Part shown: piece after piece, positions 42,583 through 54,903 of the stretch
How the letters are laid out: each line of letters opens with the position of its first letter
How positions within the stretch are numbered: the stretch's first letter is position 1
Source: Pempheris klunzingeri
Lineage: Eukaryota; Chordata; Actinopteri; Acropomatiformes; Pempheridae
NCBI RefSeq assembly: GCF_042242105.1
Contig: NC_092016.1
Coordinates: 14,584,501 to 14,648,500 of the forward strand
Reading direction: 5' to 3'
Length of the DNA stretch: 64,000 nucleotides
Translations under genes and position numbers: made by a program
The notes under the pieces: model-generated
Database searches by the model: none
Told to the model about the DNA's origin: nothing
Seen by the model: only the letters and a program-made list of their open reading frames with translations

Positions 42583-45500
42583 ATGGGGGAGACCATCTTG
42601 CCACGGCGCATGTTCCTCTGGTGCATGGCCCTCATCTACCTGAGTGCTTTTGTTTCCCTCTATTTGCAAATACCAGGTGAGACTCTCAACTTCGGAGGCT
42701 AACTAGCTTCAAAACTGACTGGCTGTGTTTATGTATTAGCCTGTTAGCATGGACTTCCTGCGCTGTTCACGCTGCCTGAAGTGGTGAAAACCCGCCTGGA
42801 AGTTTCTGTGGGCTGCGGTCAAAGATTTCCCTGCTTCCGGCTTTATAAGTTTTTAAGCTAACAGCTGCTTGCAGTGACCCTACCTGTTGTAAATGTGCAC
42901 GCATGACAATGTGTCGTACTACAGTACCCACAAACCCAACGTGATTTTTGTCCAGCAGAAGTCCAGGAGACGTGGCCCACGCCCATGAGTTAAAATAAAT
43001 GTGTTTGGAGAGCGTGATTTCACACAATGCAAGCAAGTGGAGAAATGCAGTTGCAACAATGTTTTTAATCTTGAATGAATGCATTTTGATTTTCAGAGCA
43101 TTTTTTTTCAAGAATACAGAAACTAGGAGGCAGGTTGCTTTACTACAGGCGTTGATCCTAATGATCTTTACTATTGATGGATACTCTGACAGACGCAGAA
43201 GGATGGAGAATGAAACATTAGTAGTAAACAAAGAAATCTGAATAAATGAGTGGTAAAACATAAATGAGTGTAAGAGAGTGAAACTAATGTGAATCATGTG
43301 TGCTTTATGTGTTTTTATAAATTATTGATGTCTGATGGATAAGCAGATTTTGTAAATATGTTTGAAGAAGAAAGTGACGGTTACCTTTTTGTATGTTATG
43401 TGGTGTATGTGGTGATGGTATAGCAGAGCAGAGTTGTGCACCATGTTTTAATTCTGATAAATTTAAATGTGTGTGCTCTCTAAGTAAGAAATCGTGGCCT
43501 TCACAGTCACCTGATGTGTGTGTGTGATGTCTCATTACGACACTTTAATTTGATCTACTTTGTTGCCTCCCATGTTTGTGTCTATTTCTAGGTCTCTATG
43601 GTAATGATGGACTGCTGCCTGCCCGTTGGCAGCTGCGATACAGCGGTAAGTCTCTGTGGGAGCAGCTGCTGTCCTCTCCCACCCTGCTGTGGCTGGGGCC
43701 CTGGCTCGGTGTGGACACGCACACCGCTATGGAGCTGCTGTGTCTCACAGGGGCCGCACTGAGCCTCGCCGCCACGCTGGTGGAGGCTCTCCGAGACAGC
43801 GTGGTGTTCTTCTGCCTTTGGGCCTTGTACCTGTCAATGTACCAGGTTGGTTTTCAGACTCTGCTGCTCCTAGTTTTCTTTCACAGGGTGCTGTCTCAGT
43901 GTCCCATCTCTCACTTTTTGTTTCTCGTTTCAGGTGGGCCAGGTGTTTCTCTACTTCCAGTGGTGAGTGATGATTCATGGATCTTTCTATATTTTGCTTT
44001 TATGATTAACACTGTCATGCTACAAATAGCGGCTGGTTAAAAGATGGTTTTGGCAGTTTGCTGATAGGTTTATGTCATCCTCAGTCCACTGTTGATAACA
44101 TGGCAGTACTGTTTGTCTCTGCTGCTGTGTAACAACACTGTAGATCTAACCAAACTAGAATGACATTTCACAGAATCCTCTTGCTCTTTCTACCCATTAC
44201 CGTCCAGGGACAACTTGCTTCTGGAGACGGGGTTCCTCTGTATCCTTGTTGCTCCACTGACAATAATCAGAGGGTCCCGAGGGGTCCGAGAGCACGATCG
44301 TGTGACCTTCTGGCTGATTCGCTGGCTGCTCTTCCGGCTCATGTTTGCCTCTGGTGTGGTGAAACTCACGTCACGTTGCCCCACATGGTGGGGCCTTACA
44401 GGTAAGACTGTATGGAGAGGTGAAGAGTGTCTTTCTTTCCTTTTTTAATTCTCTCTGTACACTGTAAGATTATCTCAGTGACACAACCTTATTTAACCTT
44501 ATCTGGTTGTCTTCATCTGATTCACTATTCTTTGTAACGGTGTCTTGAACAGCCCTGACGTATCACTATGAGACTCAGTGTATCCCCACCCCAGTAGCCT
44601 GGTTCGCCCACCAGTTTCCAGTGTGGTGGCAGAAGCTGAGTGTGATGGGGACCTTTGTTATAGAGATGGCTCTTCCCCTGCTTTTCTTCAGTCCACTGCG
44701 CAGACTGCGACTTGTGGCTTTTTACATGCAGGTGGGTAGAAAGTGCTCCCTTTTGATTTTTATACGTTTTCTGTGTTTGTTTTCTCCCTTTAGTTTGCTC
44801 ATTGTGTCTAGTGTTAAATTAGATTTTTTTTAGCAATCAGCTCTAGGCTAATGTACATTTCTTAAGGCAAGGTTAACTCCATAGTCGTACATTGGATAAT
44901 TCTTAAAATTGCACGAATAAATATCTCCACACACTAGCTCTGAAACCTGCAGTATGTGAGGGAGTAAAGAAACCATTGTGCTTGGTTTAAAAAAAATTTT
45001 TAAAAAAATCTCTCATCCCTCAGAAACAGCTGCTTGGTTGTGTGCAGCAGAAGAAATGATTGCTTAATATGTTTTTTTTTTTTCTTGTGTAGGTGCTGCT
45101 TCAAGTGCTCATTGTTTTGACTGGAAACTACAATTTCTTCAACCTGCTGACTTTGACCCTCTGCACGTCGCTTCTGGATGACCAGCATGTACACTTCTGG
45201 TTGCGCAAGGGAGACAAGATCACCAACAAAGGTATGATAAACATAACTGCTGTATACGCATGCAGGCTACAAAACTTTGTTAAAAGATAACTCCAGTATT
45301 TTTAAACCTGCGCTCTATGATGAAATGAAAATTTATGGAACTGGTCCAGTAGGTCGCCTCCGCCAGCAGCTGCAAATGGGCAACTTACCAGCCACAGTGG
45401 CTGTGATGTAATCCTTCGGAGCAATTGCACCAGATCAAAGCACGTCCATGAAAGATTTTTTTTAGGCTCAGATTGTTGTTCCAAGTGTCTGACATCAGGG

Positions 45501-48500
45501 AAAGGATCCCTACATGGATGGCTGTGTAAGTTCTTTTTTGTTTAAATGATCACTATATCACTTGTTTCAAAACCACCAGACTCCATTGACAAAAACCGTA
45601 ATTTTACATGGGCGCTGCAAGTCTGCCATTGTCAGTCAATTTGTGTTGTTTAACTTTTTGGTGTTTTTGAAAGGGTTAGTTCAGATTCAACACGATATCT
45701 GCATAACACACAATAACACCAACAAACTAATGAATCGAGGCAGCAGTAGACCAGCCACTCTCTTGTCCAGCCGATAAAATTATGTAAAATGTTTCTATCA
45801 ATGAAGTCTGGTGGGTTTGAATAGTGTGATATCGATATCGCGCTGTTAAGACCTATGATTCTGGCTTTTACTAAAATTAGATTACAGGTCTATCATTAGA
45901 CAAGCACTTTTAGTGGACATGCTTTGACTGCGCACAGTTGTCCCAAATGATAACATTACAGCCATTGCAGCCCAGTCATTACATTCTTGGCTGCTAGTGG
46001 AGGTGATCTACAGGACCAATATCAAAAGTTTTTGTACTTCCCAGTCATTTCGAACCCAAAATATACAAAAAATAAGGCACAGCTTTGCTGTGCTCTCTCT
46101 CTGTTCATGTCAGAATCCAAGCTGTGGTCGTGTCTGTGTTACCTGCTGGAGCTGGTGGTCTGTGCGCTCATGATCTACGGAACAATTTTATGCTTTGACC
46201 TGAAGCTGGACACGACGAAGAACATCATCTCCTCCAAGACAGGTGTGTGTGTGTGTATGTATACATGCATGTGTATAGAAACAATTGCATTCACAGTTTT
46301 TTGTTTACATTTCTGTTATTGCAGCATTCACATACCACCAGTTTAACCAGTTTCTGAAGACTGTCACTGTCCCCTCTATCTGGATTGGTGTCCTCTCTCT
46401 AACCTGGGAAATGATCACAGCCATGTTCAGGTAGGACTCTCTCCAAATTAGTGTGATTATGTGTTTTTGTTGTGCTGTCCGTCATGTACAGCCAGACATA
46501 CTTTCTTTTTTTATGCCTCCACACTGGCAATAGTCACAGTCAGAAATGTCCCATGTCCCAGTCCCATTCTGGTGAATGTGATATCTCAGGAATGCCTCCA
46601 AGGAATTCCTTCAAATTTGGCACAAACATCCACTTGAACTCATGAAAACACCTCACAAAACAAGTTTTGGCCATTTACTCAAGGCCTCATATGATAATCA
46701 TGACAAAGTTTTACATAAATATCCAATAGGAGAAAACAAAGAAGTGATGCCATTTTATATAGTTGAGAGGACTTAAGATCACTGACAGAACAACCATGTA
46801 CCCTTATGGGTGAAAATAACTACTGAAAACTAAAATCTTCATCTTCATCCATTTAAGTCATGATTATGGACAAAGCTATCCAAATTCAAATTGTGTCCAA
46901 ACGCTGTATCAAGGCCATAATAAAAAAAATTATAGGGAATCTAATAGTCATAGATTAAATTAACCAATACATTTAATTGTTCATTACAGACTATTGCGGC
47001 TATACACATGTCTGGCCATTGGGTGGGGTAGTTTGTCCACTTTGTAGGAGGGAGACTGAAAAGACAGTCATCAACCCTGATTTACTCTTTTTTCTGTATA
47101 ACAACACTGATCATTGATTGACTCCTATTAACTAAAAAGCAACACAGCTATTACAGAGGCAAAGATCTCAGAATTTTTAATTGGATCAGCTGCTGTAACT
47201 CAAAAAGGGGTTGGGGCACCACACAAGGGCAAAGTACCTGGAAGGCCTGCTCTCATCAGTCCAGGCCAACTTCATCATCATTTTCTGCAAAAACACTTTT
47301 CTGGCCATGATTCAACATATTAACTCAGGAACAGAAGGGGAGATTATGACCATGTTGCCCAACTTTGAAACTGTCGTGATTGTATCAGTTGCTCTGTGCT
47401 GAAGGTGTGTGTGTGTAAAGAATCCACGTTTTAGAGTTTTTAGAGGCTGTGGCTCAGTGGTAGAGTGGGTCGTCCCTCAATCAGAAGGTCGGGGGTTCGA
47501 TCCCCAGCTCCTATGGCTCAACATGTCGAAGTGTCCTTGGGCAAGACACTGAACCGCAACTTGCTGTGAATGAGTATGAAAGAATAGTCTCCTCCAAATT
47601 AGATCCCTCCTGTATGAATGATGTGTGAAAGGGTGAATGAGGATGTAATGTAAAGCGTTTTGAGTAGTTGAGATAACTAGAAAGGTGCTATACAAATACA
47701 GACCATTTACCATTTACTTGAAGCATTATCCACTGTCATGGCTTTATTGGCCGAGCGAGCGAAAAAATACAAGAAATTTGACTGATTTGGATCCTGAGGT
47801 GCTTGTATGAGTCCACCCTCTTCATTTTCTCTCCCTGATATTGAGCCTCTGGTGATTGTCGTTGTGTGAAGGGTCGACGGCGTGTTTCACAGGAAAATAT
47901 TCAGTGGAAGCATGCATGTCAATATAGTGGTCGCTTCCAGTTCACACAAAAAAAATCGCTTGCTACCTTTTTTATGAAATTCCTTCAAAATCTTGATGGA
48001 TACAAACAACTTCACAACTTAACCAGTTGGCGACGGCACACAACTGCAAGGTGGTTCGTCTACTTTGTATAAAATGTGTTAAGTACATGTTCAAGTACAA
48101 AAACTAACGTATGAAATGTGTTTTTCTAGGTGTGCTTGTGTCTCTGGCTTCCTGAGGAGGTTTTGTGGTACAGTCCAGTGGACTGTGTTTGCTGCTGCCA
48201 CCGCTGCTATGTTCACTATTAGTCTGGTGGGTGCTGTTTGGAAACGCAGTAATGGTTGAACTTCATATTAAGATAATCTGTCATGTTGCTGAACCTAATT
48301 GATCAGCGATATTTATTCAAACCCGGTTGCTATCACTCTTTACGTTGGTGTTTAGTGTTAACCATCCTCTACTATATTTTCTATCTTTGTCCATTGTAAT
48401 CAATATAATTTCTTCTTGCCAGTATTTTCTCTCATGTCATCATTTTCCCACCATGTTCTTCTATTCCAGGTGCCATTCACCTACATAGAGTATGACACCA

Positions 48501-50668
48501 ATGCCAGGATGTGGCCGGGGGTACGTCGGGCGTATGAGCTGGTGGATCGCTACCAGCTGGTCAACTCATATGGCCTGTTCAGGAGGATGACTGGGGTCGC
48601 TGGGCGGCCAGAGGTTGTCATTGAGGGAAGCAACGATGGTGTGACGTGGACGGTGAGAGGGAAAAGTTATCATGGATGATGGTTTAAACAGGATCAAAGT
48701 TCCAAACTGTCTGTCCTGCTTCACTATTGTGAGTTATTTATATCTATGTCTCTTTTGCTATTCTAGGAGATTGAGTTTATGTATAAGCCAGGCAATTTAA
48801 GTGCACCTCCTCCTGTGGTGGCGCCTCACCAGCCCAGGTTGGACTGGCAAATGTGGTTTGCTGCCCTTGGGACTCACACACAGGCTCCGTGGTTCACCAG
48901 TCTCATGTACAGACTGCTGCAGGGCAAAACCGATGGTACACACCCTCAACAATGCTACAATGTGTTTAGCTGCATGTCGCGTGTCGCTCTTTCATTTACA
49001 TAAAGAACAATCCAACATGGAATCAGATTGTGTAGTGAGAAGTGCAGCATCCTTGAAGGTTTAACCCATAAAAAGCAGAGCACAGGTGGTTTTCTGCTCA
49101 AACAGTGATGTGGGAGCAGCTGTACTGACAAAGCCTCCTGTGACATCACTGACCGGGTTGTGATTATTGATCATTGCATCAGTGCAGTTCATGTCATAGC
49201 TGTCACTTGCTTTTTATACTAAAAGCCACCATGTGTAGAATTTTTGAAAACCTCTTTGAGTTATGAAAACATAACGAAGGTTAACATTTGCTTTCGTTAA
49301 TACAATTTTTCACTGGAAATTCAGTGTTTCTGACAGGGTGTTAGTTTGAGACACAGCCTTGCTAATTTTTTTTTATTTTTAAGAACAAGCAGGTCTCTCA
49401 AAGCTTTGTCTTGTGCTCTGCAGTGATAGAGTTGATCCAGACAGATGTATCTCAGTATCCGTTCCACCAGCAGCCTCCTGCCTACCTCCGAGCTCACCGC
49501 TACAGATACTGGTTCACTGAACCAAAGGCTGACGGGTCAGTGCTCTCTTTTTCTCCCTTTGATCATTCTTGGTTTTGAGATAACTTGTGTGCTCTGAAAT
49601 ATGTCACTCAACACACATTAGTGTGCCAATTTCAAACTCAATAAACAGCTATTAAGTTGATATGTTACATTTTTAGTAGTTTTATCACTGTTTTAAAACG
49701 ATATTTAATTAACCATCTGCAACTTTGCTGCTTGTATTGTAGCTTCCTTCTCGGCCTGTTCAAATCAGAAAAATACATAATATTTTCTCTCGGTTGCATT
49801 TTTTTAATAAGTAACCTCATGCACACAAACAACAGGATATTTACTGTTTGGCTGGTCTTTGTTGGCAGGTCTTATCCACAGCGCTGGTGGAGGAGGGTCT
49901 ATGATGAGGAATTCTATCCCATAGTGCACCTGGGCAACACCTTTCTGGACAGCATGCTCAACCAGTTTGGACTCAAGGTGAATTAATCTTAAAGGTGCAG
50001 TGTGTAGGACATCTTGTGAAGAGGTTGCAAAACACAACAAAAAAGTTATTCTGCTACTTTCCGCCTCGTTTTCCAACCACTGTATTCATTATTTAAAATT
50101 TATGTCAATTTCTGCCCAGAGATCCCACTAAATCCTACACACTGCACCATTAAAAATGTTTAAAATATGTTTTTCTGTATTGCCCTTTTTGCGAAAAAAT
50201 GTTCATTTTCATTGGTAAATCTATTAGAGACCAGTGTTAATTAATATTTATCTTTATGTGTAGGACAAATCGCCGCCACGCCGCACACGTAACACCACTG
50301 TTGCCCAGGTGGTGAGGTGGGTGCGCTCTCAGGTCGGAGGTGTTCCTGCTCACATATTAATCTGGACCCTCATCGGCTGCAGCGTTACCCTCTGTCTGCT
50401 CCAGAGATTGTTAAACAGGGACAAACGCACAGAAAGGATCCTGCTTGAAAATGTACCTGACGGCCCTTTAGACCACTGTGGGAAGTCAGATGAACAGGAG
50501 GCAGCAGAGGAGGAGGAAGATGGAAAGGAATGTGAAGATGAGGTGGAGGACGGTGAAAGAGAGGAGAAAGACACTGAGACACAAGAGGAGGAGGAGGAGG
50601 AGGAGGAGGAAGAAGATGATGACGACGGAAAAGAAAAAGACGAGATCCCCAGAAAAAGAGAGTTTTGA
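42583..50668 (+). CDS. lmf2: lipase maturation factor 2
   Basis: Multi-pass ER membrane protein related to LMF1, which folds lipoprotein and hepatic lipases; the precise task of LMF2 is less settled. Exons: 42583-42676, 43592-43845, 43934-43962, 44208-44401, 44553-44731, 45093-45231, 46114-46242, 46325-46430, 48130-48226, 48470-48652, 48767-48935, 49424-49535, 49869-49977 and 50264-50668 (TGA). Phases agree and give 732 residues (human about 707). Seen: an N-terminal membrane segment then [61 protein letters not shown] with LDDQH, and the conserved lumenal domain with [20 protein letters not shown] and [16 protein letters not shown] last membrane helix near 50339-50400 is followed by a Glu/Asp-rich tail ending RKREF. 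It converges on miox, with 863 bp between stop codons. Confidence 0.96.
45290..45860. repeat. interspersed repeat in lmf2 intron 6
   Basis: Landmarks GATTGTTGTTCCAAGTGTC, AATTTTACATG, CTCTTGTCCAGCCG and AAGTCTGGTGGGTTTGA are those of a non-coding repeat I recall from other teleost introns. Class (probably a non-autonomous DNA element) is uncertain. Confidence 0.5.
46540..47880. repeat. old dispersed repeat in lmf2 intron 8, interrupted by a SINE
   Basis: Shares ordered landmarks with 20985-21748: AACTCAGGAACAGAAGGGGA, GCATTATCCACTGTCATGGCT, TTTATTGGCC, ACAAGAAATTTGACTG, and the ATGAGTCCACC LINE remnant. It is split by the SINE at 47445-47717. Confidence 0.75.
47445..47717 (+). mobile_element. 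tRNA-derived SINE
   Basis: Starts with a tRNA-like head holding an A box (TGGCTCAGTGGTAGAG) and a B box (GGTTCGATCCC). Then GTCGAAGTGTCCTTGGGCAA, and a LINE-type tail TTTTGAGTAGTTGAGA through ACTAGAAAGGTGCTATACAA and CCATTTACCATTTAC. The head and body resemble the AFC-type SINEs of percomorph fish. It is not a functional tRNA gene. No clear target duplication was seen. Confidence 0.88.
49989..50154. mobile_element. short non-autonomous DNA transposon (MITE)
   Basis: A 166-bp unit with inverted ends: TTAAAGGTGCAGTGTGTAGGA-like at 49989-50009, mirrored by TCCTACACACTGCACCATTA at 50133-50152. The interior is non-coding. It lies in the last lmf2 intron, twelve bases past the donor at 49977. Confidence 0.85.
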
Positions 50669-51106
50669 AAAAGATGCAGGTAACCCCACAGTAGACTGTT
50701 AACACCACCTGCCTTCACAATATGTCACGAAAATGACCAAAGAAAGTTGTTTTGTATATATTTTGTATTTCCTGATCAGCCAGTTATGGAAAAATAAGTT
50801 TATTTGCCTTCTCCCACCTCCATCGTACTGCAGTGCATCGTTTATATATATTCGCCTGTCTGCATCAGAAACCACTCGCTTAGTTAAGCAGATCTTTCCA
50901 GCTGTTGGTAGCTTTTTAAACCTCCCTGGTTGGTTCTGATTTACACTGAACACTGAGATTAGTCAGTAGATCAAATCACGTTGAGAGAAATAGAGCACTT
51001 AAAATATGCGACAGGTTCTCTTTTGTTTACCAAGAGAGTAAATGTGTTCCTGTTACTCTTTGTCTCCTGTTTTGTTATGTGTCATTGCACTTGTATGTAA
51101 ATACAG

Positions 51107-51107
<1 letters not shown>

Positions 51108-51141
<34 letters not shown>
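51108..51141. repeat. (TG)n microsatellite in lmf2 3' UTR
   Basis: About 16 GT units ahead of the lmf2 poly(A) signal. Confidence 0.95.
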
Positions 51142-51145
<4 letters not shown>

Positions 51146-51247
51146 GCATAAGGCACTGTATATATCACTGTGGTCTTTTGCTGTATGTACAGACCTAAAA
51201 CTATGCTCTGCACTTTTTTTTTTTTTTTTGTTCCTTTTAGCATTAGA

Positions 51248-51253
51248 AATAAA
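51248..51253 (+). terminator. lmf2: candidate poly(A) signal of lmf2
   Basis: AATAAA 580 bp past the lmf2 stop and 279 bp short of the miox stop on the other strand, so the two 3' ends are close or overlap. Confidence 0.55.
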
Positions 51254-51531
51254 ACACCACACATTTATGTAGTTAGTTAAAATGTGTCATTTTATAATAT
51301 ATTAAAATACAATAAAATAGAAATGCTTCTCTGGATTTTTCTATTAGTCAGTGTGTAACAGTCATTAGATAAAACTAATAATTGTCAGTATAGATAACTG
51401 TTGCTCAGGTTCTATTCTTAGTATTAACATGATAGATATATAGTGAGTAATATGTGCGCACACGAGGCTTTAGCGTTATTATAAAACAAGAGTTGATCAA
51501 CATGTGTAATCATCTTCTGAACATGATGACT

Positions 51532-54500
51532 TCACCACTTCAATACTCCAGGACAGTACTTGTCAATCAGAGACTGGTAGTAGGGCTTCAGCGTGTCGAC
51601 GTCGGGGAGAACGGTGGTCTTTGTGTACAAGTCAAATTTGCTGTGGACAGGATGAAAAGATGCAACTTTAGATCAAATCAGCTAGTAGGATGATGTGCAT
51701 ATGAGACAGAAGATACTCACTTGAACTCATTGACCCAGGGCAACATGCGCACGTCTTTTTCATTGCACAAATGCATATAGTCTCCATGGGAGTGCCAGGG
51801 GTAAAATGAATGGAAGCGAATCATATACAACCCCTGAAAAAACACAGAAAAAGAGAGAGCGATCCATTAGTGAGCCTGTAAAGAAAATCATTGCACCTTT
51901 TCTGCTCTGCTCTATTTTTTTAATTCTTCATATAGAAGACCAGTTAAGGTCTTACAAATGCTTATAACAACTTTCACCCTCATTTCTGTGCCAACCATGA
52001 CATTATTTGCGCAAAACATAACTTTAAGAACCATTTAATGTAATAATTAACTCACCTCTTCTGGGATGGAGCAGTTGTTGAACTTCATAACTCTGTAGAG
52101 ATACTCTGAAGACAATGATGTAGGGGTTCAGGTACAGTATCAAAGATAAACAGGGTGTCACGTCGTCACAGCAGAGTTTGTGGGTGGCTAAATGTCTTAC
52201 CGTCATGGCCCCAGGACATGAGGACATTATCAAGCCCACAGTTTGGCTTGTAGATCCCGCATTCTGTACTAAAATGTGGAAGAGAAAAAAAAAACATGTT
52301 ACAGAAGTCATCAAAAACCTGCCTGTAGGTGTTGCCAGTAATTCTAGTACTGAAATAAACTGGGATGTTGGAGTACTTTAATGGCTTAGCAGAGTCTCTT
52401 ACCTGTAATTTAAGTAAAAGTAAAACACACTGTTTTTTTGTGAAACTACCGAGGTTGCGATGACAGTACTGATAACACTTTGACTCATTGGATGTCATAG
52501 GTTCCATATTTAAAGACCTTCACTCACAGACTTTGGTAATGTAACATGAAAATACCAACTTGTAGCTTGGATTTTTGTCATCTGGGTTATCCTGGAAGGT
52601 ATTGTCTCTGAACACAATGGAGTTTTGAAACTTGCAGCCCACTGGGAAGGTGTCGCCTACTACAGCAAACTGCAGAGCGCACACATACACTGCTATTAGA
52701 ATTAATGTGATTACATACGAAATAAAATGAAGAAAGTGAGGGGTTATTGTAATGGTGATTATCACTTATCAAAGCAGAGTGTTGATTGAAGAAGGGTCAT
52801 AGAAATAAAATTAAGGGTACTGAGAAGACAAGAAACAAAATGCTTGGACGAAGACAAAACATAAACCCTCAGCTTGAGGAAAAGCAAGTGTGAAAAACTG
52901 GAACATTTAGATTGGAAAATGAACTATTATTCCACAGTGAGGTTGCTGTAGTACTAGCCCCACCTGTGTTGAATCTGACTCCTACCTGGGGTTCATCCCA
53001 CAGAGCCATGATCTTCCCGACATCATGGATCAGACCCACCAACTGGAACCAGTCTGCAGAGGGACGGTGAACACAGAGCTGCTCCACATGTCCTTGTGCA
53101 CAATGTCTGTGTGTATTTCTGTCTCTCTCCCTGTTGAGAGGTACCTTTGTCTGGATGTTCTTGCCGGATGCCCTCAGCAGTCTGGAAGGCATGGAAGGAG
53201 TTTGGGAAGTCCACATCGGGGTCAGACTCGTCCACCAGCTGGTCTAGAGACATGATGGCGTCCATCATTCCCATCTGTGTGTGGCTGCAGCCGCTCCAGT
53301 CAGAGTGCTGCAGGATGTAAGAGTCTCAACATCACTGGGGAGATTTACTTAAGAGATAGAGTGATCAGTCACTCGGTCATCCAGAGCAAAAAAAAAAACA
53401 TTTTAATGTACTATCACATTGAAGTTAATGCTGAATGTGTTTTTATTTCAATATCTCTGTTTTTGGACACTTTGCTGAATTTTTGTGCACTTTCTGTTTT
53501 TTATTCTGATTTACCTACCTTTTGATTCACAAAGTCCAGCGTCTGGAAGGTGTGCATCAGCTTGTATGTGTTGAACACACGATCAATTAGACTTCCACTC
53601 TGCAAAACATGTAACACAACAGCAGATTAATATCATTTCAGGTTCGTAACACGCTATCGATCAACTCCACTCGAAATCTTCTGTGGCAGAAATGTAGTTT
53701 GGCAATGATCTCCATGATTTACAGACATGTTTGATTGTAGCCACCTTTACTCTTCCTCGTGACCACGCACAACTGTGATGTAGCTTTGTATTACAATGAT
53801 TTTTTTTATGTCACAGAACATGAAACAAGGTGAAGCTGCCACAAAGTAACAAAAGTGAATTTTTCATCCCGGCAGCATTTACTGACCCACCAGTAAAACA
53901 GCCCCTCCTTTGTCATGTTGTTTAATTTGTCATTTTTGACAAGAGACTCTTCAAAACATAATCAAATGAAGAAGTAGTCTTTAAAATATGCGAACACAAA
54001 CAGAATTATAACACTTTATTACTAAAAACTGCTGACTGAAACAGACACAACTCTCCATCCCAGCCCTTGTCGTCATTAAGACTGAGGCGACATAATCAAA
54101 GATCATTTCCTGCGGTGCAATGATTCTGAGAGGCTAGTTTATATACTGCATTCAAGTGTAAGTCAGCTTCCCCTCTGATTAGTAGATAATATACAGTTAA
54201 GTAGTCCAAAGATGCCAAGTAAACACATCATGTCGTCAATAGTCACAGATATGAATGAGATTGTTTGAAAGCACCTCTGAATTAGTTTTTAGTGTCTTTG
54301 TACATATATGGCGAACAGTATATAGCTGTACAGTTAAATATCATCAGCTGAAGGAGAGCCTTGAACGCCTACCTTGTAGTTTCTGTAGTCTTCCTTCTGT
54401 TTGGTTTCATTTGTCTCCAGATTTGGCCGATATGCCAGAGACGGGTCTGGACCCTGCATTTGAAACAGCAGACCGAAATAACACAGCATTTTTTAGCTTT

Positions 54501-54623
54501 TTCAAAGATACATATGTGCTTCCAAAAGAAAGGTACAAGTAGTTGAAATAGATAAGTAAAAATTCAAATATTCAAAGCATAGTCTCAGTATGAAGCCACA
54601 CGTACAATGTTGATGACCCTCAT
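51532..54623 (-). CDS. miox: myo-inositol oxygenase
   Basis: Cytosolic di-iron enzyme that cleaves myo-inositol with O2 to D-glucuronate, the first step of inositol breakdown, mainly in kidney-type tissue. Exons in transcript order: 54623-54606, 54453-54373, 53599-53519, 53307-53145, 53053-52986, 52669-52560, 52268-52201, 52105-52056, 51833-51721 and 51640-51532 (TGA). They total 861 nt, 286 residues (human 285). All six metal ligands are present, one position later than in human: H99, H124, D125 (LIHDVGK), H195 (SWGHDEYLY), H221 (RFHSFYPWH) and D254 (FNKFDLYT). DESDPDVDFPNSFHAFQTAE and the C-terminal IDKYCPGVLKW are family signatures. The first coding exon is only 18 nt. It is transcribed towards lmf2. 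Confidence 0.97.
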
Positions 54624-54699
54624 GGCTGACAGATGAAGTCTGCGTTGTGGTGTGTTGTCTTGGTCCTCTGAAGATGACTGCCTGCCTGCTTGCCTGTCC

Positions 54700-54707
54700 G
54701 TATATAT
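54700..54707 (-). promoter_or_regulatory. miox: TATA box of miox
   Basis: TATATATA-type sequence (minus strand GGATATATACGG) about 80 bp upstream of the miox ATG, a spacing that allows a short 5' UTR starting near 54670. It suggests a regulated, tissue-specific promoter. Confidence 0.6.
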
Positions 54708-54840
54708 CCTGCTGGTTTAAACTGTAATGCTTTCGACCTGCACTGCGAACCTACATACAGTGCACACCGGTGTCCAGTCACACTTTAACCAAGCCTCACT
54801 TAATGGGGTACACTGTGTTGAACGTTGACCTTGTGTACCT

Positions 54841-54856
54841 TGTGTTTGTGTGTGTC

Positions 54857-54901
<45 letters not shown>
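54841..54901. repeat. (TG)n microsatellite upstream of miox
   Basis: About 60 bases of TG/TCTG repeat, 220-280 bp upstream of the miox start codon. Confidence 0.95.

Positions 54902-54903
<2 letters not shown>

Noticed and set aside
42767..43297. 176-codon minus-strand open frame in lmf2 intron 1
   Set aside because: No recognisable domain, rich in residues expected from AT-rich intron DNA, and antisense to a well-supported gene intron. Treated as chance.
43592..43645. Early donor AGCG|GTAAGT inside lmf2 exon 2
   Set aside because: It is a good donor by sequence, but reading on to 43845 gives conserved family residues ([20 protein letters not shown]) and correct phase into 43934.
47445..47520. 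tRNA-like gene with A and B boxes
   Set aside because: It is followed by the body and tail of a SINE and recurs at 56016, and the head does not fold as a complete tRNA in my reading.
50350..50718. Ser-rich minus-strand open frames opposite the lmf2 tail
   Set aside because: They are the complement of the GAG/GAA/GAT repeat and have no independent support.
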